Origin: Nocardioides pantholopis
GTDB taxonomy: Bacteria; Actinomycetota; Actinomycetes; Propionibacteriales; Nocardioidaceae
NCBI RefSeq assembly: GCF_003710085.1
Contig: NZ_CP033324.1
Span: forward strand, 3,783,501 to 3,847,500
Reading direction: 5' to 3'
DNA length: 64,000 nucleotides
In this document: positions 44,354-53,564 of the stretch, piece after piece
How the letters are laid out: each line of letters begins with the position of its first letter
Numbering within the stretch: the stretch's first letter is position 1
The notes under the pieces: generated by a model
What the model saw: the letters and a program-made list of their open reading frames with translations, nothing else
The model's database searches: none
Told to the model about the DNA's origin: nothing
Position numbers and translations under genes: made by a program

Positions 44354-44887
44354 ATGGACCTCACCCCGTACGTCGAAGGTCTGCGCCGCGATCTCCTGGC
44401 CGCCGCGGAGTCCGGGGACGACCAGACCCGCCAGCTCGCCGAGCGGCTGGGCCACGCCCTGGACGCCGCGGCTCGACTGGCGCTGATGGAGGCGATCTCG
44501 CAGGCCACCGCGGAGATCACCAGCGAGATGCCGGCCGGCGGCGTCGACGTGCGGCTGCTGGGCCGCGAGCTGGACTTCGTGGTCGACGCCGCCCCGCCCA
44601 CGCCGCCGGCACCGCCCGCACCACCGGCGGCCCCGGGCGAGGACGACCCGGAGGACGGGACCGTCGCCCGGGTGACGCTGCGAATCCCCGAGTCGGTCAA
44701 GACCCGCGCCGAGGAGCTGGCCGCGAGGTCGGGCCAGTCGCTGAACACCTGGCTGGTCCAGGCGATCCGCCAGGCGACCCGGGAGCACGCGGTCGAGGTC
44801 GACCTCGACCTGTCCAGCATCCCGTTCCTGGGCGGCGGCCCCTTCGGCAACCCCCGCGGCAGCCGCCGGCTGACCGGCTGGCTCTGA
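44354..44887 (+). CDS. HicB-like ribbon-helix-helix protein
   Basis: Protein of 177 residues. N-terminal helical part (MDLTPYVEGLRRDLLAAAES), a Pro/Ala linker (residues 81-95), then a ribbon-helix-helix VTLRIPESVKTRAEELAARS and SLNTWLVQAIRQATRE (107-143) and a Gly-rich end. Such proteins are commonly labelled HicB-family antitoxins but no HicA toxin is next to it; the neighbour is a DUF4097 protein, a recurring actinobacterial pair. Likely a DNA-binding autoregulator. Alternative GTG starts at 44345 and 44348. Confidence 0.8.
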   Translation: MDLTPYVEGLRRDLLAAAESGDDQTRQLAERLGHALDAAARLALMEAISQATAEITSEMPAGGVDVRLLGRELDFVVDAAPPTPPAPPAPPAAPGEDDPEDGTVARVTLRIPESVKTRAEELAARSGQSLNTWLVQAIRQATREHAVEVDLDLSSIPFLGGGPFGNPRGSRRLTGWL

Positions 44888-44919
44888 TCGGCACGACAGC
44901 GACCCGAGGAGACCGTTCC

Positions 44920-45756
44920 ATGAGTGTGTCCCGCACCTACGAGTTCCAGACCCCGCACCCGGCCGAGCTCGTCGTCGAGGTCGACCAGGGCACGGTCCGC
45001 GTCGCCGCGGCCGACACGGCCGAGACCCGAGTCCGGGTCGCCGGCGCCGACGCGCGCGAGACGACCGTCGAGCAGACCGACGGCCGGATCGAGGTCACCG
45101 CCCCACCGCGACGCAGCGGGTTCCTCTCCGGCGCACCCCTGCCCCTCGAGGTCGAGATCGAGCTCCCCACCGGGAGCGATGCCGCGATCCGCACCGGCTC
45201 CGCCGACGTGACGGTCGAGGGCGCCGTGCGCCGCCTGCAGGTCCGCACCGGGTCCGGCGGGGTCCGGGTCGAGCGGCTCACCGGTCCGGGCCAGGTGGAG
45301 ACCGGGTCCGGCGACGTCCGCGTCGGGCACGCCGCCGGGGACCTCCAGGTCAAGACCGGCTCCGGCGACACCGAGGTGACCCACGCCGCGGGGGCGCTGG
45401 CGGTCTCCGCCGGGTCGGGCGACGTCGTGCTGGACGCCGTGGAGGGGCCGGTGATGGTCAAGACCGGGACCGGCGACCTGCTGATCCGCGCCGTGCACGC
45501 GGACGTCTCGATGACCACCGGCAGCGGCGACCTCGCCATCGGGTCGGCCCACCGCGGCCGACTCCAGGCCCGAGCCGCGTCCGGGGACGTCCGGATCGGC
45601 ATCCCGCCCGGCGTCCCCGTCTGGACCGACCTCAGCACCGTGACGGGGTCGATCCGCTCCGAGGTCCGCGGCACGGGGGCGCCGGCCGAGGGCGCGGACC
45701 ACGTCGAGCTGCGGGCGACCAGCGTCAGCGGCGACATCATGCTCGTCGAGGCATGA
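44920..45756 (+). CDS. DUF4097 beta-strand repeat protein
   Basis: Protein of 278 residues dominated by a repeating TGSGDV/RTGSADV-type strand pattern (from about residue 90 to 230), which predicts a right-handed beta-helix or adhesin-like DUF4097 fold. No signal peptide or membrane helix, so it is probably cytoplasmic. GAGGAGA precedes ATG 44920. Downstream of the HicB-like gene by 32 bases; function unknown. Confidence 0.85.
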   Translation: MSVSRTYEFQTPHPAELVVEVDQGTVRVAAADTAETRVRVAGADARETTVEQTDGRIEVTAPPRRSGFLSGAPLPLEVEIELPTGSDAAIRTGSADVTVEGAVRRLQVRTGSGGVRVERLTGPGQVETGSGDVRVGHAAGDLQVKTGSGDTEVTHAAGALAVSAGSGDVVLDAVEGPVMVKTGTGDLLIRAVHADVSMTTGSGDLAIGSAHRGRLQARAASGDVRIGIPPGVPVWTDLSTVTGSIRSEVRGTGAPAEGADHVELRATSVSGDIMLVEA

Positions 45757-45779
45757 GCACGTCTTCGAGAGGAGCTGAG

Positions 45780-45926
45780 ATGGACGAGATGATCAGCGAG
45801 GCCCGCGCCCGCCACCAGATCCAGGAGCGCATCGCTCGCGCCTCCGCAACCCGGCTGAGCCGGGTGCCCCGCCGCCAGCGCGTCGCGCGTCAGCTGCGCC
45901 GGATGGCCGACCGGCTCGACGGCTGA
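45780..45926 (+). CDS. Small Arg-rich helical protein, 48 residues
   Basis: Reads MDEMISEARARHQIQERIAR, then ATRLSRVPRRQRVARQLRRM and ADRLDG. GAGAGGAG just upstream is a strong ribosome site. The composition predicts one amphipathic helix. It follows the DUF4097 gene by 23 bases, completing a three-gene unit. Probably real although too short for a family call. Confidence 0.65.
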   Translation: MDEMISEARARHQIQERIARASATRLSRVPRRQRVARQLRRMADRLDG

Positions 45927-45936
45927 GTCGCTCGGG

Positions 45937-46899
45937 TCAGGACTTCATCGCCACGCCGTGGCGCCAGTAGCCCATGAACGCCACCTGTCGCCGGTCGAAG
46001 CCGTGGTCCTTCACCAGGGCCCGGCGCAGCCCCGTGACCATCCGGGACTCCCCGGCGATCCACAGGTAGAGGCCGTCGCGGACGTCGACCGGCTCGCTCA
46101 GCTCCACCGGGTCGAGGACCGCCTCCCCGGAGGAGGAGTACGTCGGGGTCTCCCACAGGTCGGGGTCGACCTCGTCGTCGGTCACCGCGGTCTCGGCCAG
46201 CGCCTCGGGGCCCAGACCCAGGCACTCCAGGACCGCGGGGTGCAGCAGCGACCCCAGCTCGGCGCGCTCACGAGGCAGCCAGGTCACCGTGACCCCCTCG
46301 GGGTGGACCACCGACTGCACGTCGGCGGCGAGCGGCACCTCGAGGAACGCCGCGCCCTGGGCCTCCGCCGGCAGCTGGGCCAGGATCGAGGTGATCGCCG
46401 GGACCGCCGTCTCGTCGCCCACCAGCAGCACCCGCCGCGCCGCGTCGGGCAGGAACTCGATGCCGCCGAAGGGGGCGCCCCGGCGCGGCGCCAGCACCAC
46501 CGCCCGGTCGCCCACGACCGCTCGTCCGGCCCAGGCGGCACCCGGCCCGGCCTCGCCGTCGGCGTGCAGCACGATGTCGACGACGATGCGGGTGTCGGCG
46601 CCCGTCCCGCGCACCTCGCGCACGGTGTAGGTGCGCATCACGCCGCGCTCCTCGACCGGGCGCTCCAGCCAGGTGGAGAACCAGGACTCGTCGGCGCCGG
46701 CGAACGACGGCACCGAGGCGCCGGGCGCGTGCGGGACGATCAGCTTGAAGCGCTGGTCCCACCACGGCCCGTCGACGCCGAGGTCGGCCAGGGCGGGGCT
46801 GCCCAGCTCGAGCCGGACGAAGCTCGGCGAGAGGCGCTCGACGCGACGCACCTCGACCTCCTCGAGAAGCAGAGGGAGGGTGGTGGCCGTCGTAGGCAT
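45937..46899 (-). CDS. Siderophore-interacting protein (FAD-dependent ferric-siderophore reductase)
   Basis: Protein of 320 residues of the ViuB/FhuF-like SIP group, which reduces ferric siderophores in the cytoplasm to release iron. The FAD-binding motif is RTYTVREV (residues about 89-96), preceded by WWDQRFKLIVPH; the NAD(P)H-binding part has VLLVGDETAVPAITSIL and LYLWIAGESRMVTGLRRAL. An IdeR/DtxR-type iron box at 46918-46936 sits directly upstream, so expression should rise under iron limitation. Confidence 0.93.
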   Translation of the reverse strand: MPTTATTLPLLLEEVEVRRVERLSPSFVRLELGSPALADLGVDGPWWDQRFKLIVPHAPGASVPSFAGADESWFSTWLERPVEERGVMRTYTVREVRGTGADTRIVVDIVLHADGEAGPGAAWAGRAVVGDRAVVLAPRRGAPFGGIEFLPDAARRVLLVGDETAVPAITSILAQLPAEAQGAAFLEVPLAADVQSVVHPEGVTVTWLPRERAELGSLLHPAVLECLGLGPEALAETAVTDDEVDPDLWETPTYSSSGEAVLDPVELSEPVDVRDGLYLWIAGESRMVTGLRRALVKDHGFDRRQVAFMGYWRHGVAMKS

Positions 46900-46917
46900 C
46901 GCGGTCCTTCGGTCGGG

Positions 46918-46936
46918 TCGGTAAGGCTCACCTTAC
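46918..46936. promoter_or_regulatory. Iron box (IdeR/DtxR-type operator)
   Basis: Contains GTAAGG-CTCA-CCTTAC, a palindrome that agrees with about 12 of 15 central positions of the IdeR consensus AGGTTAGGCTAACCT. It lies 19 bases upstream of the siderophore-interacting protein ATG. Confidence 0.8.
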
Positions 46937-46992
46937 TTCGCCGACGGTGCCGCGACCAGCGGTGCTCACATCCGGGGCTCAGATCCGGGGGC

Positions 46993-47568
46993 TCAGATCG
47001 GGGTGCGGTGGAAGCTCTGGAAGGAGCGTGACGGCGTCGGGCCGCGCTGCCCCTGGTAGCGCGAGCCGTACTTCTCCGAGCCGTACGGGTGCTGGGAGGG
47101 CGAGGAGAGCCGGAAGAAGCAGAACTGGCCGATCTTCATGCCCGGGTAGAGCTTGATCGGCAGCGTCGCGACGTTCGCGAGCTCGAGCGTGACGTGGCCG
47201 GAGAACCCAGGGTCCACGAAGCCGGCGGTCGCGTGGGTGAGCAGCCCGAGCCGGCCCAGCGAGGACTTGCCCTCCACCCGGGCGGCGATGTCGTCGGGCA
47301 GCGTGACGACCTCGTAGGTCGACCCCAGCACGAACTCGCCCGGGTGCAGGATGAACGGCTCGTCCCCCTCGGGCTCGACCACCCGGGTCAGGTCCGACTG
47401 GTCGGCCGCCGGGTCGATGTGGGGGTAGCGATGGTTCTCGAAGACCCGGAAGAAGCGGTCCAGGCGGACGTCGACCGACGAGGGCTGGAGCATGGCCGGG
47501 TCCCACGGGTCCAGGGCGACCCGCCGGGCGTCGATCTCGGCGAGGATGTCGCGGTCGGAGAGCAGCAC
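46993..47568 (-). CDS. dcd: dCTP deaminase (probably dUMP-forming)
   Basis: Trimeric nucleotide hydrolase of 191 residues that supplies dUMP for dTTP synthesis. Family motifs are [70 protein letters not shown] and [16 protein letters not shown]. The HATAGF segment resembles the bifunctional deaminase/diphosphatase of mycobacteria and Methanocaldococcus, so dUMP may be made directly. Divergent from the histidine kinase gene. Confidence 0.95.
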   Translation of the reverse strand: MLLSDRDILAEIDARRVALDPWDPAMLQPSSVDVRLDRFFRVFENHRYPHIDPAADQSDLTRVVEPEGDEPFILHPGEFVLGSTYEVVTLPDDIAARVEGKSSLGRLGLLTHATAGFVDPGFSGHVTLELANVATLPIKLYPGMKIGQFCFFRLSSPSQHPYGSEKYGSRYQGQRGPTPSRSFQSFHRTPI

Positions 47569-47648
47569 GGCGACAACCTACCGGCCCGGACCGGCGAGCT
47601 GCCCAGTCCTGGGGGCGCACGCCGCGCCGCCATGGGAGCATCTGGCCC

Positions 47649-50438
47649 GTGAATCTCTCCCGCCAGGTCAGTCGCGTGACGTTCACGGCCCTGGTGGTGC
47701 TCGGTGCGGTGGCGGTGCTCAACCTGGCCCTGCTCGGCTACCTGGCCGTGACGCTGGACCGCACGATCGACCGGGTGTCCGACGGGGCTCGGCTGGAGCG
47801 GCAGAAGCACCTCGCGATGCTCGACCAGGAGACCGGGCTGCGCGCCTACCTGATCACCGGCGACGACGACCACCTCGGCGTCTACTTCCTGGGCCGGCAG
47901 CGGATCGCCGGTCACCTGGAGGAGGTCCGCGAGGCCCTCGCCGACGAGCCGGAGATCCTGCGCCTCGTCGACCTGGAGTCGGACCGGGTCACCACGTGGA
48001 CCACCGAGTGGGCGCAGCCGGCACTCCTGCGCGGGCAGGCGTTCGCGAACTCGGCCACCTCGCGCCCCCAGCGGGCCTTCGTGACCAAGGGCAAGAAGCT
48101 CTTCGACGCCTACCGCGCGGCGTACGACGAGGCGCAGCAGGCCGCCGACGACCGCCGCGAGGAGCTCGAGGACCAGCGGACCGACGCCTTCCGGACCGCC
48201 CTGGTGGCCGAGCTGGCGCTGCTGGTGCTCGGCGTGCTGATCCTCCAGTACCAGCGGCGTCGGCTGCGTCTGGCAGTGGTCCGTCCCGTCGAGAGCCTGC
48301 TGGGGACGATCGGCCGCCTGGGTGCCGGCGACCTGAGCGCCCGCGCCGCCGTCGCGGGGGCCACGGAGTTCCGCCAGATCGGCCGCGGGCTCGACGAGAT
48401 GGCGGCCGGCCTCGCCCACGAGAAGGACGAGGCCGAGCGCCGCGAGCGGGACCTGGTGGCCGCCCGCACGGCCGCGGAGGAGGCCAACGCCGCCAAGTCG
48501 ACGTTCCTCGCGACGATGTCGCACGAGATCCGGACCCCGATGAACGCCGTGATCGGGATGACCGGGCTGCTGCTCGACAGCGACCTCGACGAGGAGCAGC
48601 GGGAGTTCGCCGAGACCGTGCGGTCCAGCGGCGACGCACTGCTGACGATCATCAACGACGTCCTGGACTTCTCCAAGATCGAGTCCGGGCAGCTCGACCT
48701 CGAGAGCCAGCCCTTCGTGCTGCGCGAGTGCGTGGAGAGCGCCCTGGACCTGACCGCCGCCGAGGCGTCGAGGAAGGGGCTCGACCTGGTCGCCCACCTG
48801 GACCCCGGCGTGCCCCCGGTGGTGGTCGGCGACCTGACCCGGGTGCGGCAGGTCCTGGTCAACCTGCTCAGCAACGCGGTGAAGTTCACCAGCGCCGGCG
48901 AGGTCCTGGTGACTGTCGAGGCCGAGCCGCTGCCGGGAGGCGACCGCAGCACCGTGCGGTTCGCGGTCCGCGACACCGGCATCGGCATCCCCGAGGACCG
49001 GATGGACCGGCTGTTCCGCTCCTTCAGCCAGGTCGACTCCAGCACCACCCGCGTGTACGGCGGCACCGGGCTCGGGCTCGCGATCAGCCGCCGGCTCACC
49101 GAGGCGATGGGCGGCCGCCTCGACGTCACCAGCACCGTCGGGGTCGGTTCGACGTTCACCGCCGCCGTTCCGCTGGTGCACGGCCAGGAGCTCGAGGACC
49201 GGGTCCTGGTCCCGCCGGCCGAGCTCCCGGGGCGCACCGCACTCATCGTCGACGACAACGACACCAACCGCCGGATCCTGCGCGCCCAGCTCGAGGGCTG
49301 GGGGATGACGGTCGTCGACCACGCCTCGCCCCTGGAGGCGCTCGCGTGGGCGGGGTCGGGGTCGGTTGCCCCCGTCGACGTCGCCGTGCTCGACATGCAC
49401 ATGCCGGACCTCGACGGCATCGGGCTGGCCCGCGGGCTGCGCCGGACCGACGGCTGGGCCCCAGTGCCGCTGGTGCTCCTCACCTCCCTCGGGGACCGGG
49501 TCGCGGAGGCGGGCGAGCTCGGGATGACGCACCTGACCAAGCCGGTGAAGGCGGATGCGCTCCGCTCGGTCCTGACCCGCGCGCTGGGCGGGGTCCGGGT
49601 GACCCCGCAGGAGCGGACCCGCGAGCCCGACGAGGCCCAGCGCCTGCGGGTCCTGCTCGCCGAGGACAACTCGGTCAACCAGCGGGTCGCCACGCTGATG
49701 CTGGAGCGGCTGGGTCAGCGGCCGGTCGTGGTCGGCAACGGCCAGGAGGCCCTGGAGCAGGTCCGCTCGGCGCGGTACGACCTGGTCCTCATGGACGTGC
49801 AGATGCCGGTGATGGACGGGCTGGAGGCGACCCGCCGGATCCGCGCCGAGGTCCCGCCGGAGCGCCAGCCCTGGATCGTGGCCATGACCGCGAACGCCAT
49901 GCGCAGCGACCAGGAGGCCAGCCTGGCCGCGGGCATGGACGACCACCTCGCGAAGCCGGTCCGCGCCGAGGAGCTCGCCGCCGTCCTGGACCGCGCCCGC
50001 CGAGAGCGACGTACGCCGGTGGTCCAGGAGCTGGCCGAGCTCGCCGAGGCGGCCCCCGTCCCCGCGGACCGGCCGACGCTCCCGGTCGTCGACCCCACCG
50101 TGCTCGACGTCCTGATCGGGCACCTGGGCGCCCGCGGTCCGCAGTTCGCCGAGACCCTCGTCACGGCCTGGCACGCCGATGCGGAGAACCAGCTGGCGAC
50201 GCTGGCGGCCGCGGCCGCCGACGGGGACCGGACGACGGTCGCCGCGGTGGCGCACAGCATGAAGTCGGCGAGCGCCGCCGTGGGCGCTGTCCGGCTCTCC
50301 GCGGTCTGCGCCGACCTCGAGCACGACCTCGCGGCCGGCGCCGAGGTCGGCCTGGTGGCCGCGGCCGACCGGGTCGGCGCCGAGGTCGCGGCCGCCCGGC
50401 GGCGGTTCGAGATCTCGCCGGGGGCCCCGGCACAATGA
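47649..50438 (+). CDS. Hybrid sensor histidine kinase with CHASE3, two receiver domains and HPt
   Basis: Protein of 929 residues. Membrane helix 13-33, CHASE3-like sensor (about 35-180), second helix near 185-205, HAMP, then HisKA with His292 ([14 protein letters not shown]), HATPase (N box [33 protein letters not shown]), receiver one with Asp582 ([11 protein letters not shown]), receiver two with Asp716 ([11 protein letters not shown]) and a C-terminal HPt with His869 ([12 protein letters not shown]). A full phosphorelay in one chain, rare in actinomycetes. GTG start. No response regulator gene is adjacent, so the output is unknown. Confidence 0.95.
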   Translation: MNLSRQVSRVTFTALVVLGAVAVLNLALLGYLAVTLDRTIDRVSDGARLERQKHLAMLDQETGLRAYLITGDDDHLGVYFLGRQRIAGHLEEVREALADEPEILRLVDLESDRVTTWTTEWAQPALLRGQAFANSATSRPQRAFVTKGKKLFDAYRAAYDEAQQAADDRREELEDQRTDAFRTALVAELALLVLGVLILQYQRRRLRLAVVRPVESLLGTIGRLGAGDLSARAAVAGATEFRQIGRGLDEMAAGLAHEKDEAERRERDLVAARTAAEEANAAKSTFLATMSHEIRTPMNAVIGMTGLLLDSDLDEEQREFAETVRSSGDALLTIINDVLDFSKIESGQLDLESQPFVLRECVESALDLTAAEASRKGLDLVAHLDPGVPPVVVGDLTRVRQVLVNLLSNAVKFTSAGEVLVTVEAEPLPGGDRSTVRFAVRDTGIGIPEDRMDRLFRSFSQVDSSTTRVYGGTGLGLAISRRLTEAMGGRLDVTSTVGVGSTFTAAVPLVHGQELEDRVLVPPAELPGRTALIVDDNDTNRRILRAQLEGWGMTVVDHASPLEALAWAGSGSVAPVDVAVLDMHMPDLDGIGLARGLRRTDGWAPVPLVLLTSLGDRVAEAGELGMTHLTKPVKADALRSVLTRALGGVRVTPQERTREPDEAQRLRVLLAEDNSVNQRVATLMLERLGQRPVVVGNGQEALEQVRSARYDLVLMDVQMPVMDGLEATRRIRAEVPPERQPWIVAMTANAMRSDQEASLAAGMDDHLAKPVRAEELAAVLDRARRERRTPVVQELAELAEAAPVPADRPTLPVVDPTVLDVLIGHLGARGPQFAETLVTAWHADAENQLATLAAAAADGDRTTVAAVAHSMKSASAAVGAVRLSAVCADLEHDLAAGAEVGLVAAADRVGAEVAAARRRFEISPGAPAQ

Positions 50439-50442
50439 GGAC

Positions 50443-51255
50443 GTGACCACCTCGTTCCACCGCTACGTCGCCCTGGGCGACTCCTTCACCGAGGGCGTCG
50501 GCGACCCCGACCCCGACCGCCCCAACGGCCTGCGCGGCTGGGCCGACCGGGTCGCCGAGGTCCTGGCCCGCCGCGCCGAGACGGCCGGCGCGGACTTCGG
50601 CTACGCGAACCTGGCGATCCGCGGCCGCAAGCTCGACGGCATCATCGCCGAGCAGGTCGAGCCGGCGATTGCCCTGCAGCCCGACCTGGTGACGCTCTAC
50701 GCGGGCGCCAACGACATCCTGCGGCCGAAGGTCGACCTCGACGGCCTCGCCCAGCGCTACGACGACGCCGTGGCCCGGCTCGCCGCCACCGGTGCCCGGA
50801 TCGTGCTGTTCACCGCGTTCGACCCCGGCAGCGGCGGCGTCTACGGCCCGGTCCGGGGCCGGTTCGCCCTCTACAACGAGCACGTCCGCGCGATCGCCGA
50901 CAAGCACGGCGCCCTGATCGCGGACTCCTGGCGGGTCGCCCACCGGCTGCCCGAGGGCGTGCTGGCCAACGACCCCCGGATGTGGGACGTCGACCGGATG
51001 CACCTCGGCCCGGTCGGCCACCAGGTCGTCGCGATCATGGTCCTCGACCTCCTCGGCATCGACCACGGCCTCACCCACGGCCCGCTCCCGGAGGTGCTGC
51101 CGGTGCCGCGCGCGGAGCGGCTGCGGGCAGACGCCGCCTGGGCACGGGAGTTCCTGCTGCCGTGGGTCAAGCGGCGGGTCACCGGCCGCTCCTCGGGCGA
51201 CGGGCTGGAGCCGAAGTACCCCACGCCGGGGCGGGTGTCCCTTCCTGGCTCGTGA
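50443..51255 (+). CDS. SGNH/GDSL hydrolase
   Basis: Esterase/lipase-like protein of 270 residues: block I RYVALGDSFTEGVGD (nucleophile Ser), block II with LAIRGRKLDGI, block III TLYAGANDILRP and block V DRMHLGPVGHQVV (catalytic Asp and His). No signal peptide, so a cytoplasmic esterase. GTG start four bases after the kinase stop; CACAAT lies six bases before the GTG and could drive a leaderless transcript, although read-through from the kinase gene is also likely. Confidence 0.9.
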   Translation: MTTSFHRYVALGDSFTEGVGDPDPDRPNGLRGWADRVAEVLARRAETAGADFGYANLAIRGRKLDGIIAEQVEPAIALQPDLVTLYAGANDILRPKVDLDGLAQRYDDAVARLAATGARIVLFTAFDPGSGGVYGPVRGRFALYNEHVRAIADKHGALIADSWRVAHRLPEGVLANDPRMWDVDRMHLGPVGHQVVAIMVLDLLGIDHGLTHGPLPEVLPVPRAERLRADAAWAREFLLPWVKRRVTGRSSGDGLEPKYPTPGRVSLPGS

Positions 51256-51292
51256 TCGTCTACGATTCCCTGCGACCGGTCCCGCCGGTCAT

Positions 51293-51365
51293 GCGGATGT
51301 AGCTCAGTTGGTAGAGCGCGACCTTCCCAAGGTCGATGTCGCGAGTTCGAGTCTCGTCATCCGCT
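51293..51365 (+). tRNA. tRNA-Gly (anticodon CCC)
   Basis: Complete 73-base cloverleaf: acceptor GCGGATG pairs with CATCCGC, D arm GCTC-AGTTGGTA-GAGC, anticodon loop TTCCCAA with CCC at 34-36, T arm TCGCGAGTTCGAGTCTCGTC region, discriminator T. CCA is not encoded. Reads GGG codons. TACGAT at 51261-51266 is a likely -10; a small hairpin GACCGG/CCGGTC (51274-51290) lies in the leader. Confidence 0.95.
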
Positions 51366-51426
51366 CCGCTTCGTCAGGGGCCTGCCCCGTCGTCGGCCCG
51401 CCCGCCCCCGTTCGTAGGCTGTGGCG

Positions 51427-52056
51427 GTGACGTTCGAGGGATTCCCGGTGGCCGCGCTCGACTTCTACGACGACCTCGAGCTCGACAACACCCGGTCGTT
51501 CTGGGAGAAGCACAAGCACGTGTACGCCGAGGCGGTGCGGGCCCCGATGGAGGCGCTCTGCGCCGAGCTGGCCGAGGAGTTCGGACCGGCGAAGATCTTC
51601 CGGCCCTACCGCGACGTCCGCTTCCGCAAGGACAAGACGCCGTACAAGACCCACCAGGGCGCGTTCGTCGCGGTGGGGGCCGCGACCGGCTGGTACGTCC
51701 AGGTCTCGCCGCGCGGCGTCAGCACCGACGCCGGGTTCTACCGCGCGGACCCGGCCGTCCTGGCCACGGTCCGGGCCGCCATCGACGACGACCGCACCGG
51801 CCGCGAGCTGGAGCGGATCGTCGAGGGCCTGCGCGCCGAGGGCTGGGAGATCACCGGCGACCGGCTCAAGACCAGCCCCCGCGGCTACGCCGCTGACCAT
51901 CCCCGCATCGACCTGCTGCGGCACCGGTCGCTGACCGCCCACCACGACCTCGGCTTCGAGCCGGTCGTGCACACGCCGAAGCTGCTGGAGCTGGTGCGGG
52001 CGGACTGGCGCCGGCTGCGGCCGCTCGTCGAGTGGGTCGCGGCTCGGACCGGCTGA
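51427..52056 (+). CDS. DUF2461 (TIGR02453) family protein
   Basis: Protein of 209 residues. Family landmarks: LDFYDDLELDNTRSFWEKHK, FRPYRDVRFRKDKTPYKTHQ and SPRGVSTDAGFYRADPAVLA. GTG 51427 is preferred over GTG 51421 because TAGGCT (51415-51420) is then six bases upstream, the spacing seen at other leaderless starts here. Function unknown, no known active site. Confidence 0.9.
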   Translation: MTFEGFPVAALDFYDDLELDNTRSFWEKHKHVYAEAVRAPMEALCAELAEEFGPAKIFRPYRDVRFRKDKTPYKTHQGAFVAVGAATGWYVQVSPRGVSTDAGFYRADPAVLATVRAAIDDDRTGRELERIVEGLRAEGWEITGDRLKTSPRGYAADHPRIDLLRHRSLTAHHDLGFEPVVHTPKLLELVRADWRRLRPLVEWVAARTG

Positions 52057-52079
52057 CCACCCCGGGCCCGCAGCGGCGG

Positions 52080-52538
52080 TCAGTGCGGCTGCCAGGCGTC
52101 CTCGTCGGCCGTGCGCGAGGTGACCGCTGCCGGCAGCTTCCCGTCGGCGAGCTGCTGGATCGAGACCTGCTCGAAGACCTCGCGCAGCGAGCGCCGCGCG
52201 GCGATCCACACGTGCTGGAGGACCTCGGCGGACTCGTTGTAGGTCACGGCCTCGGGGCGCAGGCCGTAGACCGAGACCAGCGGGCCGTCGACCGCCCGGA
52301 TCACGTCGGCGACCGTCACGCCGTCGGCGGGCCGGGCCATCCGCCAGCCGCCGGACTGGCCGCGCTGGGAGATGACGATCCCGGAGCGACGCAGGTCGGC
52401 GAGGATCGCCTGGAGGAACCCGTGCGGGATCTCCTGCAGCCGACCGAGCTCCTCGGCGCTCACCGCGCGGCCGTCCGCCCGGGCCGCCATCTCGATCAGG
52501 GCGCGGAGGGCGTAGTCGGACTTGGCGGAGACTCGCAT
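52080..52538 (-). CDS. Rrf2 family transcriptional regulator without Fe-S cysteines
   Basis: Winged-helix regulator of 152 residues: MRVSAKSDYALRALIEMAAR, LQEIPHGFLQAILADLRRSG, RGQSGGWRMARPADGVTVAD and VIRAVDGPLV. The protein contains no cysteine, so it cannot carry the [2Fe-2S] or [4Fe-4S] cluster of IscR, NsrR or RsrR and is closer in logic to CymR, which controls cysteine/sulfur genes. It lies downstream of a TauE/SafE permease gene on the same strand. Inverted repeats upstream of both genes (52545-52573 and 53565-53590) are candidate operators. Confidence 0.9.
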   Translation of the reverse strand: MRVSAKSDYALRALIEMAARADGRAVSAEELGRLQEIPHGFLQAILADLRRSGIVISQRGQSGGWRMARPADGVTVADVIRAVDGPLVSVYGLRPEAVTYNESAEVLQHVWIAARRSLREVFEQVSIQQLADGKLPAAVTSRTADEDAWQPH

Positions 52539-52544
52539 GGGGTC

Positions 52545-52573
52545 AGTGTGTCAGAAATGTCGATCCACACACT
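52545..52573. promoter_or_regulatory. Inverted repeat upstream of the Rrf2 gene
   Basis: AGTGTGT (52545-52551) and ACACACT (52567-52573) with a 15-base spacer, starting seven bases before the regulator ATG. The spacer contains CAGAAAT, similar to an arm of the repeat upstream of the permease gene. Confidence 0.45.
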
Positions 52574-52597
52574 CGACCAACCCCGGCAGGGTCGCTG

Positions 52598-53506
52598 TCA
52601 GGCCGGGACGGGCACCTCGACGCCGGCAGCGGCGGCGGTCTCGGCCCGTCGGGCCGCCAGCTCCTGGCGCACCGCCCAGGTGATGCCGGTGATCCACAGG
52701 ACGAACAGCAGCGCGAGGCTCACCCACACGGCCGCGCCCGAGCCGCCGACGGACTCCACGATCGTCTTGGTGTTGGTCAGGATGATCAGGCCGCCGGCCG
52801 CCACGCCGAGCACCCGCGCGGCGAGCTTCTTGACCAGCCAGGCCGCGATCGGCGCGGCGACGACGCCGCCGGCGAGCAGCGCGGCCGCATAGCCCCACTC
52901 GATGTTGGCGGAGCCCAGCGCGAGCAGGAAGCCGGCCGAGCCGCCGACCGCCACGAGGAACTCGGAGGTGTCGATGGAGCCGATCACCTTGCGCGGCTCC
53001 AGGCGGCCCGAGGAGAGCAGCGTGGTGGTGCCGACCGGGCCCCAGCCGCCGCCGCCGATCGCGTCGAGCGCGCCGCCGACCAGACCCATCGGCGCCAGCA
53101 TCGCCGCCGGCGGGCGGCCCTTGAAGGTCGGGCGCTGGCCGCCGAGGACCAGGAACCGCCAGACCACGTAGACGCCGAGCGTCAGCAGGATGCCCGCGAC
53201 CCACGGCTTGGCGGCGTCACCGTCGAGGCTGACCAGGAACGTCGCGCCGGCGAACGCGCCGACCAGGCCGGGGACGGCCAGGATCGAGACGGTGCGCCAG
53301 TCGACGTTGCCGAGCTTGTGGTGGGAGAAGCCGGAGACCAGCGAGGTCCCGATCTCGGAGAAGTGGACAGCGGCCGAGGCCGCCGCCGGGGCGACGCCCG
53401 CGGCGAGCAGCAGCGTGGACGACGTGACGCCGTACGCCATGCCGAGCGAGCCGTCGATGAGCTGGGCCAGGAATCCGACGAATCCGAGCACGATGAGCTG
53501 ACGCAT
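52598..53506 (-). CDS. TauE/SafE family permease
   Basis: Membrane protein of 302 residues with about eight helices, of the TSUP family that exports sulfite, sulfoacetate or related anions. Features: IVLGFVGFLAQLIDGSLGMA, the GVTSSTLLLAAGVAPAAAS repeat, VHFSEIGTSLVSGFSHHKLG and the second-half repeat LGVAAGGLIILTNTK. Runs toward a cysteine-free Rrf2 regulator. The upstream gap to the divergent fadE gene (286 bp) has an inverted repeat at 53565-53590. The sulfur link is inferred from family and neighbour. Confidence 0.9.
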   Translation of the reverse strand: MRQLIVLGFVGFLAQLIDGSLGMAYGVTSSTLLLAAGVAPAAASAAVHFSEIGTSLVSGFSHHKLGNVDWRTVSILAVPGLVGAFAGATFLVSLDGDAAKPWVAGILLTLGVYVVWRFLVLGGQRPTFKGRPPAAMLAPMGLVGGALDAIGGGGWGPVGTTTLLSSGRLEPRKVIGSIDTSEFLVAVGGSAGFLLALGSANIEWGYAAALLAGGVVAAPIAAWLVKKLAARVLGVAAGGLIILTNTKTIVESVGGSGAAVWVSLALLFVLWITGITWAVRQELAARRAETAAAAGVEVPVPA

Positions 53507-53564
53507 GAAGGTTGCACCCTTGTTCGATCGGTGACTGCACCTGGCACCGAGCGGATAGAAACGC

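Noticed and set aside
44345..44887. HicBA toxin-antitoxin module
   Set aside because: The RHH protein is present but no HicA-like dsRBD toxin lies on either side; the neighbour is a DUF4097 protein.
47388..50450. Long minus-strand open frame opposite the histidine kinase
   Set aside because: Composition (His/Arg/Gly/Asp-rich, no domains) and position fully antisense to a clear kinase mark it as a high-GC shadow.
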